The notes below the pieces were generated by a model. The model was given only the letters and a program-made list of their open reading frames with translations, did no database searches and was not told the origin of the DNA. A program made the translations under genes and the position numbers. From Pipra filicauda (taxonomy: Eukaryota; Chordata; Aves; Passeriformes; Pipridae), in NCBI RefSeq assembly GCF_003945595.2, contig NW_024104998.1, positions 5,958,721 to 6,022,720 on the forward strand: a stretch of DNA of 64,000 bases. The letters run 5' to 3'. This document shows positions 62,481-64,000 of the stretch, in pieces; positions within the stretch are counted from its first letter, which is position 1; every line of letters starts with the position of its first letter.

Positions 62481-64000
62481 GCTAAACCTCTGCCAAATTT
62501 GGAGAAAAATATCAATTGTTTTTTTTGGAAAGCATCAGGAGTTTGGAGGAGGCTAAAAGAAAAGATTATGTTCTGTTAGAAGACCTTTAAAGAGCAATCT
62601 GCATGCTGCATCTTAAGGAAAAATTCTGGTAAGCCTTTGGATATAATGTATTATTTGTCCATTTCTCATAAAAATTACTTAAAATGTAGAATATTATATT
62701 ATATGAACTTAAAAAAATACATCAATTTCAATCATTTCTGTAAAAGAAATTGTTTCCTTGTCTTTCTGATAGTCTGTTGATAAAGGATGATTTTATACAG
62801 TCCAAAAGAAGACCAGATTAATGTCTCCAACAACTCAATTCTATTAGGAGATTTAAATTCTCTTAGGAAAAAAAATATAGTTAACCTTCTCAATTTGCCA
62901 CAATATTAAGTTTCTTAGAAACAAAACTACAAGCATTTTTTGACTCATTTACAGCATGCAGATAGCTTGCCTCATCTTTCCTACTTAAAGATAAAAGCCA
63001 CATGTAAGAAAGAGCATTTAGAAACTATCAGGTATCTAAGTAATAGTTGATCTTAAAAGCCTCTGAAATTATGACATGTAGGCCAGCTGACTATCGGTAA
63101 CAGGACTAGTAATAGTGTATTATCAGCCCAAATAGAGAACAGAAGCTCTACAAGTTAAATTTTAATACATTATAAATTAAATTACATGTTCTTTCATGTT
63201 TGACTAACATAATCAGGCAAAATTGAAGTAAAAACATTTATTATTTTCAGAATAACTTTTTTGCTACTATTTAAAATACAAAATAGAGCAACTTCCTTTC
63301 AACATGACTCATTCAAGGGAAGCTCATAGACTGTCTTCAAACTAGTAATCATGGTTGCATAAAATTTTTCTTGGTTCGAAGGACTATGTTCCTTATAAAA
63401 AAAGAACATTATAAATTTAGAAAAACACCCTACTGATTTAAGAAAAGGTTGACATAAAGAGTCTGTTGTTGACTCACTGTCAGCTACATCTAAAGACAAA
63501 TCAACATATTTCCATGGAGAATGTCTCGTGCTTGCAGTTTACAATCGATGAGGAGGACAGAAGTGATAAGTAGAACACTTTCTACTTACATATTAATTTT
63601 GTACCCTAATATACATCTGAGAGAATTTACAAATGGTCAAAAGCAAAAATACTGAAGGAAGACATTTATTTTCCCATCACAGGCCATGGAGAAAAAAAAG
63701 AAGTAATATACATGAAACCTAAATGTCAGACACTTGTCTTAGTACCAAATTCTAAACAATTTAATATTTGATTGTGTGACTAGATTTTATAGTATGTCAA
63801 CCATTATACAGATGTGTTCAGTTTGTTATATGTACAAACAACATTTGGTTATAAACTCAGCAGTGACTACAGGCCACTAGAATCTTTCTGTTGCTACAAC
63901 CTCAGGCTTGTTCCTAACAGAAGAAAAAAACACGAAGGTGCATGCAGGAATTTGGAAAAGTAATCAGAAGAAGGCCAAACAGATGATCACGAGAGACACA
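60011..64000. other. Intergenic region to window end
   Basis: No gene is supported. It contains a short TA-rich tract (61,660-61,688), a 35-nt poly(A) tract and otherwise unclassified AT-rich sequence. A moderately GC-rich patch at 60,560-61,090 has open frames on both strands but no recognisable product. Confidence 0.6.
62444..62478. repeat. (A)35 tract
   Basis: 35 uninterrupted A's preceded by A-rich degenerate sequence. No target-site duplication or source gene was identified, so it is listed only as a simple repeat. Confidence 0.9.

Noticed and set aside
1..64000. CRISPR arrays, prokaryotic operons, endogenous viral genes
   Set aside because: Repeat content, splice structure and base composition are those of a bird nuclear genome; no regularly spaced direct repeats and no recognisable LTR pair or viral coding frame were seen.

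Overview
This window is nuclear DNA of a vertebrate, almost certainly a bird and probably a songbird (passerine). The coding sequence sits in short exons with GT-AG introns. The interspersed repeats are dominated by CR1 retroposons, the main LINE family of birds. One element near 42.5 kb joins the 5' half of a tRNA-Ile-like sequence to a CR1 3' tail, the architecture I recall for the passerine SINE TguSINE1. Background base composition is AT-rich and CpG-poor.

Region 1 (1 to about 9.0 kb, + strand) is the 3' end of one multi-exon gene. Four coding exons (1638-1726, 3187-3290, 5539-5682, 6482-6622) encode the last ~159 residues of a MYT1-family C2HC zinc-finger transcription factor. They cover the final Cys of the last C2HC finger, a long coiled coil, and the conserved C-terminal tail. 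The tail wording fits ST18 (NZF3/ZNF387) better than MYT1L or MYT1. A long AT-rich 3' UTR follows to a poly(A) signal at 9009-9014, with a possible proximal signal at 6781. The start of the gene lies left of the window.

Region 2 (about 9.0-41.2 kb) is intergenic with no convincing gene. It holds two CR1 fragments (27.8 and 31.0 kb; the second carries a perfect 70-bp tandem duplication), ancient MIR-like SINE fossils, microsatellites, small tandem duplications and several inverted repeats.

Region 3 (41.2-45.1 kb) is the most structured non-coding part. A CR1 abuts an isolated CpG island (28 CpGs in ~230 bp, GC boxes, splice-donor-like sites on both strands, a CTCF-like motif). A second CR1, the tRNA/CR1 SINE and, 2 kb on, a third CR1 with an intact 3' end follow. 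The CpG island is the best candidate for an undescribed functional element, such as an orphan promoter or a boundary.

Region 4 (45.1-64 kb) is again gene-poor and AT-rich, with two short CR1 fragments (58.6 and 59.8 kb), MIR-like fossils, a perfect 16-bp hairpin at 56.6 kb and a 35-nt poly(A) tract. All long open frames outside the four exons look like chance or CR1-derived frames. I found no RNA gene, CRISPR array, intact mobile element or viral gene.
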